The position numbers were made by a program, and so were the translations under genes. A DNA stretch of 63,798 nt from Caulobacteraceae bacterium. GTDB lineage: Bacteria; Pseudomonadota; Alphaproteobacteria; Caulobacterales; Caulobacteraceae. Position 1 is the first letter of the stretch, and the number at the start of each line of letters is the position of its first letter. The stretch is from assembly GCA_025352085.1 (NCBI GenBank), contig JANXUA010000102.1, forward strand, positions 1 through 63,798, written 5' to 3'. Positions 1-7,359 of the stretch are shown here, piece by piece. The notes below the pieces were generated by a model. It was given only the letters and a program-made list of their open reading frames with translations. It did not search any database and was not told where the DNA came from.

Positions 1-78
1 CTGATCCGTGTCTCCATCGGCGTTGAGCATCCCGACGACCTGATCGCCGATTTCGAACAGGCTCTGGCGGCGGTTTGA
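1..78 (+). CDS. C-terminal end of a Cys/Met-metabolism PLP-dependent enzyme (partial)
   Basis: The first 25 codons of the window, in frame 1, read LIRVSIGVEHPDDLIADFEQ and then ALAAV before TGA. This is the typical last strand and helix of the Cys/Met metabolism PLP-dependent family (O-succinyl- or O-acetylhomoserine sulfhydrylase, cystathionine gamma-synthase), where a segment of the form LxRxSVGIEhxDDLIaDxxQAL closes the small domain. The gene body and PLP lysine lie before the window, so the exact reaction cannot be assigned. A methionine/cysteine sulfhydrylase (MetZ-like) is the most likely identity. Confidence 0.72.
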   Translation: MIRVSIGVEHPDDLIADFEQALAAV

Positions 79-234
79 GGCGCGCCATTTGATTTGAGTT
101 GACGCCGCCGCGTCATCGTATCTTCCTGCCTCCGGGATAACCCACACGGCCAGTCTGACGCTCGGAAACGGCGCGTAACTGTGCAACGCCCGTTGCTCCT
201 CAGCGTCGTGGTCCAACACGCGCGGAGGACGGCG

Positions 235-1293
235 ATGGCGGCGGATGGCGACAAACTCCAGGAATTCATGGGCAAGATGGCCGGCGACATGGGCGCGGCC
301 ATGTCAGCGTCGCTGGTCGTACTCGGCGATCGGCTCGGTCTCTACAAGGCGCTTGCCGACGCCGGGCCGTCGACCAGCGCCGGCCTGGCCGCCAAGGCCG
401 GGGTCAACGAGCGCAATCTGCGCGAATGGCTCGCCGCGCAGGCGGCGTCGGGCTATGTCGACTATGACGCCGTCAGCTCCAAATTCTCCCTCAACGCCGA
501 GCAGACGATGGTGTTCGCCAATGAGGAAAGCCCCGCCTTCATGGCCGGCGGCTTCGACGTCATTTCGGCCATGTTCCAGGATGAAGCCAAGGTCGGCGAG
601 ACCTTCAAGACCGGTCGGGGCATGGGCTGGCATGAACATTGTCCGTGCCTGTTTCGCGGCACCGAGCGGTTCTTCCGCCCCGGCTACAACGCCAATCTGG
701 TGAGCGCCTGGATACCGGCGCTGGACGGCGTGGAGGCCAAACTGCGCCAGGGCGCCTCCGTCGCCGACGTCGGCTGTGGCCACGGCGCCTCGACCGTCCT
801 GATGGCCAAGGCGTTTCCAAATTCGCATTTCGTCGGCTTCGACTATCACGGCCCCTCGGTCGAGCGCGCCCGCCTGCTGGCGGCCAAAGAAGGCGTGGCC
901 GACCGCGCGCGGTTCGAAACCGCGTCGGCCAAGGATTTCCCCGGCGCGGGCTATGGTCTGGTGACCATTTTTGACGCCCTGCACGACATGGGCGATCCGG
1001 TCGGCGCGGCGCAGCATATCAAGGCGAGCCTCGCCCCCGACGGAACCTTCATGCTGGTCGAGCCCAACGCCTGCGACAACCTCAAGGACAACCTCAACCC
1101 ACTCGGACGGATGTTCTATTCGGCCTCGACAATGATCTGCACGCCGGCGTCGATGAGCCAGGAAGTGGCGCTGGCCTTGGGCGCGCAGGCCGGCGAGGCG
1201 CGCCTGACCCAGGTCGCGCACGAAGCCGGCTTCACCCGCGTGCGCCGCGCGACCGAAACCCCGTTCAACATGGTGCTGGAACTTCGGCCCTAG
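235..1293 (+). CDS. Class I SAM-dependent methyltransferase with N-terminal winged-helix domain
   Basis: 352 aa. I chose the ATG at 235 because GGAGG lies 6 bases before it; an upstream GTG at 181 in the same frame has no such site. Residues about 1-110 look like the winged-helix and dimerisation region of the Rv2258c-like methyltransferases (GDRLGLYKALADAGP, then an AGVNERNLREWL helix). The Rossmann domain begins with motif I ADVGCGHGAS, followed by an acidic GFDYHGPS strand and a TIFDALHDMGDP motif IV region. The closing LEL strand is present. Proteins of this class methylate small molecules; the substrate is unknown here. It meets the minus-strand enoyl-CoA hydratase tail to tail with a 4-base stop-codon overlap. 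Confidence 0.85.
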   Translation: MAADGDKLQEFMGKMAGDMGAAMSASLVVLGDRLGLYKALADAGPSTSAGLAAKAGVNERNLREWLAAQAASGYVDYDAVSSKFSLNAEQTMVFANEESPAFMAGGFDVISAMFQDEAKVGETFKTGRGMGWHEHCPCLFRGTERFFRPGYNANLVSAWIPALDGVEAKLRQGASVADVGCGHGASTVLMAKAFPNSHFVGFDYHGPSVERARLLAAKEGVADRARFETASAKDFPGAGYGLVTIFDALHDMGDPVGAAQHIKASLAPDGTFMLVEPNACDNLKDNLNPLGRMFYSASTMICTPASMSQEVALALGAQAGEARLTQVAHEAGFTRVRRATETPFNMVLELRP

Positions 1294-2114
1294 CCCTTCC
1301 AATCCGCCGCGCGTTTTTCCATCCACGCCTGCACGCCCTCGCCGTAGTCGGGGTGGCGAATCATCTCGTCGAGCAGGCGTTCGGCGTCGGTGACCGCGGT
1401 CGCCGCGTCCCGATGCAGGTCGCGGTAGATCTGGCGTTTGGTCTCGCGCGCCGAGCCGGGCGACACCGAGGCGGCGAGGTTGCGCGAATATGTCATGACC
1501 TCGTCCATCAGCTTGTCGGCGGCGACGGTCTTGTTGAGGAAACCCATGAGATAAGCTTCCTCGGCGGTGAACACGCGGCTGGAAAGCAGAAGATCGTTGG
1601 CGTGGGTCAGGCCGATGACGCGCGGCAGGACCCACGACAGACCGAACTCGGCGGGAAAATTGAAGCGGCCGTGCGCGGTGGTGAACTTGGCTCCGGGCAC
1701 GGCGAAACGCAGGTCGGCGAAGGCGGCCAGCACCAGACCCACGCCGGCCGCGGCGCCGTTGATCGCTGCAATCACCGGCTTTCCGATACCGAAATGGTAG
1801 GCGAAGGTCGCATCAAACCGTGTGTCAACGCCAAACCCCGGCCTGGCGATGTCGTCGTCGGTTCCGGGATCATAGCGGCCCTTCTCGGCGTGGCCCTCAA
1901 GCGCGCCCAGATCCGCGCCGGCGCAGAAGGCCTGCCCGTCGGGATCGCCGGTGACGACAATCACGCGGACCTCCGCGTCCTGATCGGCGCGCGCGAGTAG
2001 CCAGCGATATTCGCTGTGCATCCGCCCGGTCCAGGCGTTGCGCCGTCTCGGCCGCGCCAGAGTGATGACGGCGACGCGATCATCCACCAAATAGCGGGTC
2101 GCTTTCAGCTCCAT
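1290..2114 (-). CDS. Enoyl-CoA hydratase/isomerase family protein (crotonase fold)
   Basis: 274 aa. Start chosen at the ATG whose complement is 2112-2114, preceded by GGGAGGGCGAC. It shows the crotonase oxyanion-hole strand (DGQAFCAGADLG), the second loop (NGAAAGVGLVLAAFADLRFA) and the late helix RFNFPAEFGLSWVLPRVIG. The two glutamates that add water in classical hydratases (E144 and E164 of rat ECHS1) align by eye to Val and His. It may therefore not be a simple hydratase, and the reaction stays open (isomerase, hydrolase or other acyl-CoA chemistry). It is divergent from a second crotonase 92 bases away, so the two could share a promoter region and a pathway. Confidence 0.88.
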   Translation of the reverse strand: MELKATRYLVDDRVAVITLARPRRRNAWTGRMHSEYRWLLARADQDAEVRVIVVTGDPDGQAFCAGADLGALEGHAEKGRYDPGTDDDIARPGFGVDTRFDATFAYHFGIGKPVIAAINGAAAGVGLVLAAFADLRFAVPGAKFTTAHGRFNFPAEFGLSWVLPRVIGLTHANDLLLSSRVFTAEEAYLMGFLNKTVAADKLMDEVMTYSRNLAASVSPGSARETKRQIYRDLHRDAATAVTDAERLLDEMIRHPDYGEGVQAWMEKRAADWKG

Positions 2115-2206
2115 GTCGCCCTCCCTAAATTTCGCGCGGCGTCTTGAGTCTACGGGTCGGACAGTGATCAATCCAGCGTATAGACTTTGATCAACCAGGA
2201 ACGCCC

Positions 2207-2995
2207 ATGACCGCGCATCACATCCGTTTCGAGATCGAGGACGACGCGATCGGCGTGATCACCATTGATCGCGCCGAAAAACGCAACGCCATGACCTACG
2301 CCATGCTGAGCGCGTTCATCGACGCGGTGCGGCAGGCCGGCGAGGATGATCGCGTGCGCGTTCTGATCATCACCGGCGCGGGCGGGACCTTCTGCGCCGG
2401 CACCGATCTGGCGGATCTGGCCACCATTCCGGGCGAAACCCGCGGCGTGCGCGGCGGCGCGCATGAGCATGATGTGTGGTGGCCGATCGTCGCCTGCCCC
2501 AAGCCGGTGATCGGGGCCATCGACGGCCATGCGGTCGGCATGGGCGCGGAATTCTCCAGCCAGTGCGACGTGCGCATCATCACCGATCGCGCGCGGTTTG
2601 CGTGGAACTTCGCCCATCGCGGCCTGGTGCCGGACACCGGCGCCGGCTCCTGGTTGCTGCCGCGCCTGATCGGACCGTCGCGGGCCTTGCGCCTGCTCTA
2701 TTCCGGCGGTTTCCTCGAGGCCGCCGAGGCGCGCGAGATCGGCTACGCCAACGACATTGTCGCGCCGGAAGCCCTGATGGACGCGGCGCGGGCCGAGGCC
2801 CGGCGCTATCTGCGCTCCTCGCCGTTCTCGCTGCGCCATATGAAGACCCTGGTCTGGCGCGGCCTGGAGCGCGATGTCGCCGAGCACATGCAGGCGCACG
2901 TCGAGACCTTGTCGGCCTGTTTCAAATCTGCCGACCACAAGGAGGGCGTGGCGTCCTTCCTTGAAAAGCGTCCGGCGAAGTTCGTCGGGCGGTAG
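2207..2995 (+). CDS. Enoyl-CoA hydratase/isomerase family protein
   Basis: 262 aa, starting at ATG 2207 with an AGGA-type site upstream. The crotonase fold is clear: GGTFCAGTDLADL in the first loop, DGHAVGMGAEFSSQCDVRII in the second, where the glutamate matching E144 is kept. The later HRGLVPDTGAGSWLLPRLIG segment has Asp rather than the second classical glutamate. It likely acts on acyl-CoA thioesters in the cytoplasm. Ten bases downstream is a MoaD/ThiS-like gene on the same strand, so the two are probably co-transcribed. It differs clearly from the divergent paralogue at 1290-2114, so the pair is not a recent duplication. Confidence 0.9.
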   Translation: MTAHHIRFEIEDDAIGVITIDRAEKRNAMTYAMLSAFIDAVRQAGEDDRVRVLIITGAGGTFCAGTDLADLATIPGETRGVRGGAHEHDVWWPIVACPKPVIGAIDGHAVGMGAEFSSQCDVRIITDRARFAWNFAHRGLVPDTGAGSWLLPRLIGPSRALRLLYSGGFLEAAEAREIGYANDIVAPEALMDAARAEARRYLRSSPFSLRHMKTLVWRGLERDVAEHMQAHVETLSACFKSADHKEGVASFLEKRPAKFVGR

Positions 2996-3005
2996 GGCCC
3001 TCACC

Positions 3006-3254
3006 ATGCCTCACATAATCGCCACCTGCTCAAGCGTGCGGCCCTTCACCGGCGGCGTGTCGGCGTTCGACGTGGAGGCCGACACCGTGCGCCGCATGAT
3101 CGGCGTCCTCGACGCTCGGTATCCAGGCCTTGGCCAACACATCCGGCGCAAGTTGGCGATCGCGGTTGACGGCGACATCCATCAGGACGCCGGCGACATA
3201 CCGCTCAAGCCGACCAGCGAAGTGGTGCTGATCCCCAAGATCGGCGGGGGGTGA
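3006..3254 (+). CDS. MoaD/ThiS family small beta-grasp protein
   Basis: 82 aa from ATG 3006. The sequence has the pattern of beta-grasp sulfur carriers: an N-terminal strand (MPHIIATCSSVRPFTGG), a helix (EADTVRRMIGVLDARYPGLG), the strand AIAVDGDIHQ, and the terminal strand EVVLIPKIGGG ending in Gly-Gly-Gly. In MoaD and ThiS the C-terminal diglycine is adenylated and thiocarboxylated. No MoaE, MoeB or ThiF partner is in the window. It follows the enoyl-CoA hydratase by 10 bases and is followed by a hairpin terminator, which suggests a two-gene transcript. A role in molybdopterin is possible but not shown; many alphaproteobacterial homologues are unassigned. Confidence 0.72.
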   Translation: MPHIIATCSSVRPFTGGVSAFDVEADTVRRMIGVLDARYPGLGQHIRRKLAIAVDGDIHQDAGDIPLKPTSEVVLIPKIGGG

Positions 3255-3294
3255 TTGACTTTGATCGGGCGCGGGATTAGCCAGACACCCCTCC

Positions 3295-3317
3295 GGCGGG
3301 ATCGTCCCGTCTTCTTT
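3295..3317 (+). terminator. Hairpin terminator after the MoaD-like gene
   Basis: CGGGA-TCG-TCCCG, extended by G-T and G-C pairs to about 7 bp, is followed by TTCTTT. It lies 40 bases after the MoaD-like stop codon and fits an intrinsic terminator with an imperfect U tract. Confidence 0.45.
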
Positions 3318-3332
3318 AGAGCGAAGTGGTCG

Positions 3333-3428
3333 ATGTTGAACATCACTCCCACACTCATGCAGCGATTCGAGGCCGCGCCGTCGGGCGTCGGCAACGGGTC
3401 GTGCGCTCGCGAGGAGATATCCGCCTAA
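3333..3428 (+). CDS. Possible 31-residue leader ORF upstream of the MATE exporter
   Basis: ATG 3333 opens a 31-codon frame beginning MLNITPTLMQRFEAAP and ending in EEISA before TAA. The ribosome-binding site is weak (GAAGTGG). It sits between two hairpin terminators, and the second lies 35 bases after its stop and 60 bases before the MATE start. The position is that of an attenuator leader peptide, but no homologue is recognised. It could equally be part of a small non-coding RNA or be random. Confidence 0.2.
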   Translation: MLNITPTLMQRFEAAPSGVGNGSCAREEISA

Positions 3429-3462
3429 GGTTTCCCACTCACGGAGACTTAAAGTGTTTTCA

Positions 3463-3499
3463 CCCCTCCCGAGCCTTCAGGCGCTTCGGAGGGGTTTTT
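3463..3499 (+). terminator. Strong intrinsic terminator or attenuator before the MATE gene
   Basis: CCCCTCC pairs with GGAGGGG around an inner GCC-TTCA-GGC stem and is followed at once by TTTTT. It is the best-formed terminator in the window. It lies inside the 5' region of the MATE gene (start 3559) rather than just after a recognised gene, so it ends an unidentified short transcript or attenuates transcription into the exporter. Confidence 0.7.
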
Positions 3500-3558
3500 C
3501 ATGGCTTGACCCGCCCGACGCGACGCAAGGTCCGGGATTTGCCTGAAGGATCACGTCG

Positions 3559-4959
3559 GTGATCGATCTGATTGAGACCAACACCCGCCGCGCAACACGG
3601 TCAGGCCACAACGCCTGGATCGTCGAAGCGCGCGCGCTCGCCCACCTCGCCGCGCCCCTGGTTTTGACCCAGCTGGGCCAGATGGCGATCATGACCACCG
3701 ACGTCATCCTTTTGGGCCGGTTCAGCCGGCTTGCCCTGGCGGCGGCGGCGATCGGCAATACGGTGTTCTTCTTCGCCTGGCTGATGGGCGCGGGACCTGC
3801 CGCGGCGATCTCGCCGATGGTGGCGCACATCGTCGGTGCGCGCCCCGGCAACCGCGGCGGCGTGCGCGCCTCCCTGCGCATGGGCCTGTGGGCGATCGCG
3901 CTGATCTCGATCCCGATGATGGGGGTGATGTGGTTCGGCGGGGCGATCCTGCTGGCCCTGCACCAGGATCCGGCCTTGGCCGAGGCGGCGGGGCAGTTCC
4001 TCCGCATGCTGACGTTTGGCCTGCCGTTTTCGCTGGGTTTTCTGGTGCTGCGCAACTTCACAACCGCGCTGGGCCGGCCGCGCGCCGGCCTGTGGGTGAT
4101 GGGGGCGAGCATCGGGGTCAACGCTCTTTTGGGCTACACACTGATTTTCGGCCATTTCGGCGCGCCGCGTCTGGGCATCGTCGGCTCGGGGATGGCGACC
4201 GCCCTGTCGTCATTGTTCAGTTTTCTCGGCATGGTCGTCTATATGCAGGTGACGCCGAAACTGCGCGCCTATCGCGCCTTTCGCCGGTTCAGCCGGCCCG
4301 TCGGCGTCAAACTCAACGAGGTCTTTCGCCTCGGCATGCCCATCGGCATGACCATGATCTTCGAGGCCATGCTGTTCAATGCCATGACCCTGGTGATGGG
4401 CACATTCGGCGCGACATCGCTGGCGGCGCACCAGATCGCGCTCAACTTCGCCTCGGTGACCTTCATGGTTCCACTGGGCGTCGGCATGGCCTCCACAGTG
4501 CGCGTGGGACTGGCGGTCGGCGCCGGCGACCAGCGCGCGGCGCGGCGCGCGGGCCTTGTCGCCATGGCCATGGGGGTCGGGTTCGTCAGCCTGTGCGGGA
4601 TCGCCATGGCGCTCGGCGGCGCGCAGATCGCCGGTCTCTATCTCGGCGGACGCACGCCGGACGACCTGCAGGTCGTTGCCCTGGCCGCGGTGTTCCTGAA
4701 AGTCGCCGCCGCCTTCCAGGTGTTCGACGCCGTGCAGGTGGTCGGCGCGCAATCGTTGCGGGGCCTGAAAGACGCGCGCATGCCGATGATCCTGGCGGCG
4801 GCCAGCTATTGGCTGATCGGCGCGCCGGTGTGTGTGTTCCTGGGCATCGGTCTGCACATGCAGGGCCTGGGCATTTGGATCGGCCTGTGCGTCGCCCTGG
4901 CGGCGGCGGCGGCGGCGATGGGCGCGCGGTTCGCGATGCTGACGCGGCGGGCGGGGTGA
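3559..4959 (+). CDS. MATE family multidrug efflux transporter
   Basis: 466 aa. GTG start at 3559, with GAAGGA 8 bases before it. About 12 hydrophobic segments in two similar halves are visible: LAAPLVLTQLGQMAIMTTDVILLG opens the first bundle, and VFRLGMPIGMTMIFEAMLFNAMTLVMG opens the second, in the way typical of NorM/DinF-type exporters. These antiporters use Na+ or H+ gradients to expel cationic compounds across the inner membrane. The C-terminus is MLTRRAG. The stop TGA overlaps the ATG of the next gene (TGATG), implying translational coupling. The leader region contains a terminator and a short ORF, which may mean conditional expression. Confidence 0.92.
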   Translation: MIDLIETNTRRATRSGHNAWIVEARALAHLAAPLVLTQLGQMAIMTTDVILLGRFSRLALAAAAIGNTVFFFAWLMGAGPAAAISPMVAHIVGARPGNRGGVRASLRMGLWAIALISIPMMGVMWFGGAILLALHQDPALAEAAGQFLRMLTFGLPFSLGFLVLRNFTTALGRPRAGLWVMGASIGVNALLGYTLIFGHFGAPRLGIVGSGMATALSSLFSFLGMVVYMQVTPKLRAYRAFRRFSRPVGVKLNEVFRLGMPIGMTMIFEAMLFNAMTLVMGTFGATSLAAHQIALNFASVTFMVPLGVGMASTVRVGLAVGAGDQRAARRAGLVAMAMGVGFVSLCGIAMALGGAQIAGLYLGGRTPDDLQVVALAAVFLKVAAAFQVFDAVQVVGAQSLRGLKDARMPMILAAASYWLIGAPVCVFLGIGLHMQGLGIWIGLCVALAAAAAAMGARFAMLTRRAG

Positions 4960-5426
4960 TGATAACGCGCGATCTTAGTGAAGTCATCAACCGAGTCTAC
5001 CGCAAGGATTCGTACTATTGGGCTTTCCGCCACACAAAAGGATTGGATCGCTCAAGGGATCACGAAGTCGAAGTGCGGATAGACCTCCCCGTGGACGCCA
5101 TTGCAGCCGTCAAGGCGGTCGCAGGCTGGAAAATCGTCCACGTCAACGAAGCGGATGGCATGTTGTTTATGAGGCGGTTCCAACCGCTATCGGACAACAA
5201 GGTCCGTGCAATGTTCATTGAGGTGGTGACTTTCGCCTTCAATCGATCGGGCAGGTTTCATTCATGGATGCACAAGCCGGATCTCACTGAATGGCAAGAT
5301 TTGCATACGGCCGCCAACTCGAGTCCCGTTGCAGAAGGTCGAAATGATCCGCGTGGGTCGGTGATCAACGCCTATCAAACCAGCCACGATCCATTTAGCG
5401 CGCTCTATCAAGAGCTCGCGCAGTGA
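4959..5426 (+). CDS. Hypothetical protein translationally coupled to the MATE exporter
   Basis: 155 aa from ATG 4959, overlapping the MATE stop codon by one base. I do not recognise the family. It is soluble, with charged N-terminal residues (MITRDLSEVINRVYRKDSYY), a block of alternating strands (HEVEVRIDLPVDAIAAVKAV) and an aromatic-rich middle (FAFNRSGRFHSWMHKPDLTEW). The base composition is visibly less GC-rich than that of its neighbours, which hints at a different origin. Coupling suggests it is made together with the exporter, but there is no evidence of a functional link beyond position. A palindromic repeat starts about 45 bases after its stop. Confidence 0.6.
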   Translation: MITRDLSEVINRVYRKDSYYWAFRHTKGLDRSRDHEVEVRIDLPVDAIAAVKAVAGWKIVHVNEADGMLFMRRFQPLSDNKVRAMFIEVVTFAFNRSGRFHSWMHKPDLTEWQDLHTAANSSPVAEGRNDPRGSVINAYQTSHDPFSALYQELAQ

Positions 5427-5469
5427 AGCGCGCGCCGTCGAAGGCCGACCATCCGGTGACCCCCAAACC

Positions 5470-5607
5470 GGCTTCCCCGCGAAGGCGGGGATCCAGACGT
5501 CTTCGTAAGGACTCTTGTCAATTCAACGGCTCAACGACGGGTATGACCCGAGAGGTTTACGTTGAGAAGCGAACGGAAGACTGGGTCCCCGCCTTCGCGC
5601 GGAAGAC
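5470..5607. repeat. Palindromic intergenic element with nested stems
   Basis: The left arm (5472-5504, core CGCGAAGGCGGGGATCCAG) matches the reverse complement of the right arm (5576-5605, core CTGGGTCCCCGCCTTCGCG). A second inner pair, CTCAACG with CGTTGAG, lies near 5530-5566. Such elements are common between genes in alphaproteobacteria. Here it lies between a plus-strand gene ending at 5426 and a minus-strand gene ending at 5647, where it may act as a two-way terminator. Confidence 0.7.
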
Positions 5608-5646
5608 GGTAGTGGGAAGTTACGGTTTGTAGTTAGCGTCGATCGC

Positions 5647-5892
5647 TTACGCCGCCGCACACGGCTCCTTCCGCCGCACGCGCTCGGTTGAGGCGGGATA
5701 TTTGGCCAGCATGGCGGCGGGCCTGATCGGACGCGCGACGAAGCCGCCGCCGCAGTTGGGGCAGACGCCCTTCAAAATGTCATCGGCGCACGCCGCGCAA
5801 AAGGTGCATTCGAAGGTGCAGATGCGCGCCTCGGCGCTATCCGGCGGCAGGTCGGTGTCGCAGCACTCGCAGTTGGGTCGTAACATCAGCAT
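5647..5892 (-). CDS. DUF1272 domain protein (Cys-rich zinc-ribbon type)
   Basis: 81 aa. The N-terminus MLMLRPNCECCDTDLPPDSA and the following ARICTFECTFCAACADDILKG and CPNCGGGFVARPIRP match the DUF1272 family almost throughout. Nine cysteines in CxxC-like pairs suggest one or two bound zinc ions. The function of the family is unknown. It lies alone on the minus strand, just downstream of a small secreted protein gene. Confidence 0.85.
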   Translation of the reverse strand: MLMLRPNCECCDTDLPPDSAEARICTFECTFCAACADDILKGVCPNCGGGFVARPIRPAAMLAKYPASTERVRRKEPCAAA

Positions 5893-5973
5893 GGCGTCAG
5901 CGGCCCGAGGAAGCGCGTGACCGGGGCGACGGTCTCGCGCCGCCCCGTTCGTCGCAAGCGCTCAATCAGCGAT

Positions 5974-6228
5974 TTAGTGGGCCGGCGCCATGGCGCCCGG
6001 ATGCGCGGCGGCCATGGCCGCGGCCCGGCGTTGTTCGGCAAGTCTCTTCTTTTTGTGTACCGCCAGTTCGTGGCCGACGACGCAGCCGGCGGCCGCCCCC
6101 ATCAAGGCGTGATGATGGGCCATGTGACCGGCGACGCCGCCGACAACGGCGCCGCCGAGGCAGCCGGCGTTGGCGCCGTTCGACAAGAGCGCAAGGGCGA
6201 GCGTCGCGATGATCAGCTTGGATTTCAT
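5974..6228 (-). CDS. Small secreted glycine-rich (glycine-zipper-like) protein
   Basis: 84 aa. ATG at 6228 was chosen because AAAGGG precedes it and a good signal peptide follows at once (MKSKLIIATLALALLSNGANA). The mature part has a short glycine-zipper stretch (GGAVVGGVAGHMAHHHALMG), a second GAAAGCVVGHE segment, then a basic and alanine-rich tail ending AMAPAH. Glycine-zipper proteins of this size associate with the outer membrane or periplasm, but no activity can be read from the sequence. It resembles the larger protein at 11768-12208 in plan, not in detail. Confidence 0.7.
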   Translation of the reverse strand: MKSKLIIATLALALLSNGANAGCLGGAVVGGVAGHMAHHHALMGAAAGCVVGHELAVHKKKRLAEQRRAAAMAAAHPGAMAPAH

Positions 6229-6306
6229 GGTGGACCCTTTGGAATGACGAGCGAGGACTCCAGCACCGCTGGTGACCAAATCGCTAAGCCATTTTGGCCT
6301 TCTGCG

Positions 6307-7359
6307 CTAGCCCATCCCGGTGACGAGAATCTCGGGTGGACCCGCCGTCAGCCCGCCCACCCGCGCCGAAGCATAGAACCCGCGACGACGGGCCAGATCG
6401 AGGAGATCGTCCTGCCGCGTCGGGTCGACGGCGATCAGCAGGCCGCCGCTGGTCTGAGGGTCGCACAAGAGATCGAGACGCCAGGGTTCGAGACCGGGAT
6501 CCCAGCGCACCGCCGCGCCATAGCTCTCCCAATTGCGCGTCGCCGCGCCGGTGCGCACGCCGGCGCGGGCCAGAGCTTCGACGCCGGCGAGGAGCGGCGG
6601 GTTCGCGTTGATGCCCGCAGTGAGCCCGGCGCCGCGACACACTTCGAGCGTGTGGCCCAGGAGGCCAAACCCGGTGACGTCGGTCACGGCGTGCACACCC
6701 TCGAACCCGGCCAGTTCGGCGCCCAGCGTATTGAGTTGGGTGGTGGAGGCGATCAGGGCGTCATAGCCGACCGCCTCCAGCCGGCCCTGTTTAAAGGCCG
6801 CGCTGAGCACGCCGACGCCCAGCGCCTTGGTCAGGATCAGGGCGTCGCCGGCGCGGGCGGTGCTGTTTTTCAACAGGCGATCCGGGTGAACCAGACCCAG
6901 CGCCACCAGACCGTAGATCGGCTCGACGCTGTCGATGGAGTGGCCGCCGGCCACGGGTATTCCGGCCGCGGCGCATACCGAAGCGCCGCCCTCCAATATC
7001 GCCGCGATGGTTTCCACCGGCAGCTTGCCGACCGGCATGCCGACGATGGCCAGGGCGAAGATCGGCGTCGCGCCCATGGCGTAAACGTCGGACAGGGCAT
7101 TGGTGGCGGCGATCCGCCCAAAGTCGCGCGGATCATCGACCACCGGCATGAAGAAATCGGTGGTCGCAACGAGGGCCTGCTGGTCGTTCAGGCGCCAGAC
7201 GGCCGCATCGTCGCTGGTCTCCGCGCCGACCAGCAAATCTTTGAAGCCGCCCACGAGCGGCATGCCGGCGAGAATGCCGCGCAACACCCCCGGCGACAAC
7301 TTGCAGCCGCAGCCGCCGCCATGGGCGAGCGAGGTCAGGCGGATCGGATCGTCGGTCAT
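6307..7359 (-). CDS. selD: Selenide, water dikinase
   Basis: 350 aa. SelD makes selenophosphate from selenide and ATP. The catalytic loop is near the N-terminus, LAHGGGCGCKLSPGVLRGIL; the residue that is selenocysteine or cysteine in this family is Cys, followed by the essential Lys. The AIR-synthase-like ATP-binding core follows (DFFMPVVDDPRDFGRIAATNALSDVYAMGA, read as two adjoining blocks), and the GGHSID and DVTGFGLLGH motifs are present. The start codon overlaps the stop of mnmH by ATGA, so the pair is an operon. No selA or selB is in the window, so here the selenophosphate probably feeds tRNA modification. Confidence 0.95.
   Translation of the reverse strand: MTDDPIRLTSLAHGGGCGCKLSPGVLRGILAGMPLVGGFKDLLVGAETSDDAAVWRLNDQQALVATTDFFMPVVDDPRDFGRIAATNALSDVYAMGATPIFALAIVGMPVGKLPVETIAAILEGGASVCAAAGIPVAGGHSIDSVEPIYGLVALGLVHPDRLLKNSTARAGDALILTKALGVGVLSAAFKQGRLEAVGYDALIASTTQLNTLGAELAGFEGVHAVTDVTGFGLLGHTLEVCRGAGLTAGINANPPLLAGVEALARAGVRTGAATRNWESYGAAVRWDPGLEPWRLDLLCDPQTSGGLLIAVDPTRQDDLLDLARRRGFYASARVGGLTAGPPEILVTGMG

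Noticed and set aside
304-1635. A 443-codon open frame on the minus strand opposite the methyltransferase gene
   Set aside because: Long antisense frames are expected in DNA of this GC content. It is rich in Arg, Gly and His with no family motif, and it covers two well-supported genes in other frames.
5423-5632. A 69-codon frame overlapping the palindromic element after the MATE-linked gene
   Set aside because: Most of it is repeat sequence and basic low-information protein; no support as a gene.
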